Of a stretch of DNA of 64,000 nucleotides, positions 61,796-64,000 are shown piece after piece. The position numbers and the translations under genes were made by a program. Where the stretch lies: assembly GCF_013394595.1 (NCBI RefSeq), contig NZ_CP053348.1:3816501-3880500 (forward strand), given 5' to 3'. The notes under the pieces were generated by a model. The model was not told where the DNA came from. It did no database searches and was given only the letters and a program-made list of their open reading frames with translations. Each line of letters starts with the position of its first letter. The first letter of the stretch is position 1. Origin of the DNA: Winogradskyella forsetii (lineage in GTDB: Bacteria > Bacteroidota > Bacteroidia > Flavobacteriales > Flavobacteriaceae).

Positions 61796-64000
61796 TTATC
61801 TCTGGTTGTTTTTGGTTTTATCAAAAACGTAATCTATAACTTGTTGATGCCTCATTTTTGAACGGACCGAACTACCAGCTGCTGGAGCACCATACGGCCT
61901 TCTGCTAGCAGCTCTAAACTGTTTGGCTTCATCTAAATTTAGTAACAAGTAACTGTAAGCTCCCATATTTCTTGGTTCTTCCTGAGCCCAAACAATATCG
62001 TCTGCATTTTTATATTTTTTGATAACCGCTCTAATATCTTCTGCTGGTAATGGAAACAATTGTTCAATTCTTACCAAAGCAACATCGTCTCTACCTAATT
62101 TTTCTTGTTCTTCCAATAAATCATAATAAAACTTACCGGTCAAAAAGACTAAAGTTTTTACTTTATCTACCTTGGCATTAGCATCATCAATAAGCATTTG
62201 GAAACTTCCATTTGCGAATTCTTCAACCGTTGAAACCACTTTTGGATGACGTAACAAACTCTTTGGTGTGAATACAATTAGCGGTTTTCTGTAATCGGCT
62301 TTCATTTGTCGTCTCAATAAATGAAACATGTTGGCAGGCGTCGTACAGTCGGCAACAAACATATTGTCTTTTGCACAGAGTTGTAAATAACGTTCCATAC
62401 GTGCCGAAGAGTGTTCTGCGCCTTGGCCTTCGTAGCCATGAGGCAACAACATCACCAATCCGTTCTGAAGCTTCCATTTATCTTCCGCCGCAGAAATATA
62501 TTGATCCAACATGATTTGCGCACCATTACTGAAATCACCAAACTGTGCTTCCCAAATGGTCAATGTTATTGGGCTTGCCATGGCATAACCGTAATCAAAT
62601 CCCACGACACCATATTCTGACAGCAAAGAATTATAAATAAAAAATCGACCTTGTTTATCACTTATATGATTATGAAGTACAATTTCTTCTTCACTATCTT
62701 CAACTTTAACAACGCCATGACGATGCGAAAAGGTACCTCTTTCAACATCTTGCCCAGACATACGAACGTCATTTCCTTCTAATAAAATTGAACCATAAGC
62801 CAAATGCTCTGCCATGGCCCAATCCAATTTATCTTCATCAAACATCGTTTGCCTCGACTCCACTAAACGTTGAATCTTTCTTATAAATTTTTTGTCCTCT
62901 GGAAGATTAGAAATGGCCTTTGTGATTTTTTCCAGCTTAGCTTTAGGATAAGTTGTGTCGACAGGCTTCATCATTTTATCCTCTTCTGCCGTCTTAAAGT
63001 TTACCCATTCATTTTGCATAAATGGTGTGATTTCCGTTTTCTCTACCTTACGTGAATCCTCAAGTTTTTCTTCAAGTTTATCCTTGTATTCTTTTTCAAT
63101 TTTAGAGACAAAACCTTTATCAATAACGCCTTCTTTCAATAAGCGCTCTGCATATATATCCCTTGGGTTACTATGTTTTGCAATAGCTTTGTACAACAAC
63201 GGTTGCGTAAATTTAGGCTCATCCCCTTCATTATGCCCATATTTTCTATAGCCTAGCATATCAATGAATACATCGCGCTTAAATTTCATTCTAAAATGCA
63301 ATGCAAATAATGTAGCATGCACTACGGCTTCGGCATCGTCTGCATTTACATGCAAAACGGGAGACAATGTTACTTTACCAACATCGGTGCAATATGTACT
63401 AGAACGTGCATCTAGATAATTAGTCGTAAAGCCAATCTGGTTATTCACCACGATATGAATGGTTCCGTTGGTTTTATAACCCTCCAATTTTGCCATTTGT
63501 ACAACTTCATAAACTATTCCCTGGCCTGCAATAGCAGCATCGCCATGCACAACAATAGGCAATACTTGCGATGGATTATCTGGATATTTATCGTCTTGCT
63601 TCGCTCTTGTAATACCTTCTACAACGGCACCAACTGTTTCTAAATGCGAAGGATTTGGAGCGATATTTATATTTATTTTTTTACCATTGTCAGTTACACG
63701 ATCGCTGGTCCAACCTAAATGGTATTTTACATCACCATCAAATACTTCTTGCTCATAATCCTTACCATCAAATTCGCTAAAAATATCTTTTGCTGACTTG
63801 CCAAAGATGTTAGTCAATGTACTAAGGCGACCACGATGTGCCATTCCCATGACAAATTCTTTCACACCATGTTCTGCAGCATTTTCAATCAAAGCATCTA
63901 AGGCAGGAATCAACGCCTCTCCTCCTTCAAGAGAAAATCGTTTTTGACCTACATATTTAGTATGTAAAAAGTTTTCGAAAGAAACCGCTTCATTTAATTT
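61796..64000 (-). CDS. odhA: 2-oxoglutarate dehydrogenase E1, partial (N-terminus outside window)
   Basis: The frame is open to the right edge; the visible 734 residues cover the thiamine-diphosphate half to the C-terminus. Landmarks are VGQKRFSLEGGEALIPALDAL near the edge, MAHRGRLSTLTNIFGK, HGDAAIAGQGIVYE, NNQIGFTT, GYRKYGHNEGDEPKFTQP and LLPHGYEGQGAEHSSARMERYLQLC. With E2 it converts 2-oxoglutarate to succinyl-CoA. The C-terminal part KTLVFLTGKFYYDLLEEQ and WAQEEPRNMGAY is complete. Confidence 0.96.
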   Translation of the reverse strand, partial: KLNEAVSFENFLHTKYVGQKRFSLEGGEALIPALDALIENAAEHGVKEFVMGMAHRGRLSTLTNIFGKSAKDIFSEFDGKDYEQEVFDGDVKYHLGWTSDRVTDNGKKININIAPNPSHLETVGAVVEGITRAKQDDKYPDNPSQVLPIVVHGDAAIAGQGIVYEVVQMAKLEGYKTNGTIHIVVNNQIGFTTNYLDARSSTYCTDVGKVTLSPVLHVNADDAEAVVHATLFALHFRMKFKRDVFIDMLGYRKYGHNEGDEPKFTQPLLYKAIAKHSNPRDIYAERLLKEGVIDKGFVSKIEKEYKDKLEEKLEDSRKVEKTEITPFMQNEWVNFKTAEEDKMMKPVDTTYPKAKLEKITKAISNLPEDKKFIRKIQRLVESRQTMFDEDKLDWAMAEHLAYGSILLEGNDVRMSGQDVERGTFSHRHGVVKVEDSEEEIVLHNHISDKQGRFFIYNSLLSEYGVVGFDYGYAMASPITLTIWEAQFGDFSNGAQIMLDQYISAAEDKWKLQNGLVMLLPHGYEGQGAEHSSARMERYLQLCAKDNMFVADCTTPANMFHLLRRQMKADYRKPLIVFTPKSLLRHPKVVSTVEEFANGSFQMLIDDANAKVDKVKTLVFLTGKFYYDLLEEQEKLGRDDVALVRIEQLFPLPAEDIRAVIKKYKNADDIVWAQEEPRNMGAYSYLLLNLDEAKQFRAASRRPYGAPAAGSSVRSKMRHQQVIDYVFDKTKNNQR

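Noticed and set aside
1-64000. CRISPR arrays, rRNA genes, insertion sequences or integrase genes
   Set aside because: None was found; the only repeat structures are the gene-end copies, REP-like elements and promoter boxes listed above.

Overview
The window looks like a chromosome segment from a low-GC member of the Bacteroidota, most likely a (marine) Flavobacteriaceae species. Signs are a type IX secretion C-terminal sorting domain, a hybrid two-component regulator of the HTCS type, an ExbB/ExbD cluster, SRP/lipoprotein-rich secretome genes, promoters with the TAnnTTTG -7 element instead of a sigma70 -10 box, and house-keeping proteins (PolA, RpoN, AsnS, L13-S9-S2-EF-Ts-PyrH-Frr) typical of that family. 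There is no rRNA, CRISPR array, recognisable integrase or transposase; one tRNA (Ser, anticodon GGA) is present.

Layout. 0-2.6 kb: end of a coiled-coil (tail-fibre/S74-like) protein, then a ParD/ParE-type toxin-antitoxin pair sitting between an aldehyde dehydrogenase gene and a second, partial copy of that gene's 3' end. 2.9-7.9 kb: a complete cyanophycin loop (synthetase, cyanophycinase, isoaspartyl peptidase). 8-15.5 kb: a large HTCS regulator followed by a small membrane protein, a secreted repeat protein with a C1q-like end and a cupin. 15.6-30.4 kb: polA followed by an array of three inserted blocks, each closed on its right side by a decayed copy of the polA 3' end: block 1 (a TPR-CHAT protease, two lipoproteins, a T9SS leucine-rich-repeat protein, a DUF4412-like protein, an ECF-like sigma factor and its coupled membrane TPR partner), block 2 (a bile-acid:sodium-symporter-family transporter), block 3 (MltF-like lytic transglycosylase). 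30.5-41 kb: lipoprotein, secreted lipase, YgiQ-type radical SAM protein, ABC-F protein, small proteins, a stretch of gene fragments, two Tat-exported ferritin-like proteins, Sua5/TsaC, a universal stress protein. 41.3-45.9 kb: translation operon(s). 45.9-54.2 kb: outer-membrane barrel, RND permease, asnS, rpoN, PAP2-like protein, PorT-like barrel. 54.3-58.7 kb: ExbB/D cluster, tRNA-Ser, asparaginase, TatD. 58.8-64 kb: retropepsin-like protein, NarL-type response regulator followed by two tandem copies of a palindromic promoter box each leading to a hairpin terminator, and the 2-oxoglutarate dehydrogenase E2 and (partial) E1 genes.

Main points of interest. (1) Several accessory blocks (ParDE, the polA array, the ferritin-like pair) lie exactly between a real gene and a partial copy of that same gene's end, suggesting repeated additive integration at gene ends without a visible integrase. 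(2) The first polA-flanked block is a self-contained envelope system joining a TPR-CHAT protease to a sigma factor and its probable membrane anti-sigma partner. (3) Downstream of the orphan response regulator, two identical 30-bp boxes with a perfect TACGTAA-AG-TTACGTA palindrome precede two terminator-ended transcripts, candidates for regulator-controlled small RNAs or a small peptide. Coordinates of short motifs were read by eye and may be off by a base or two.
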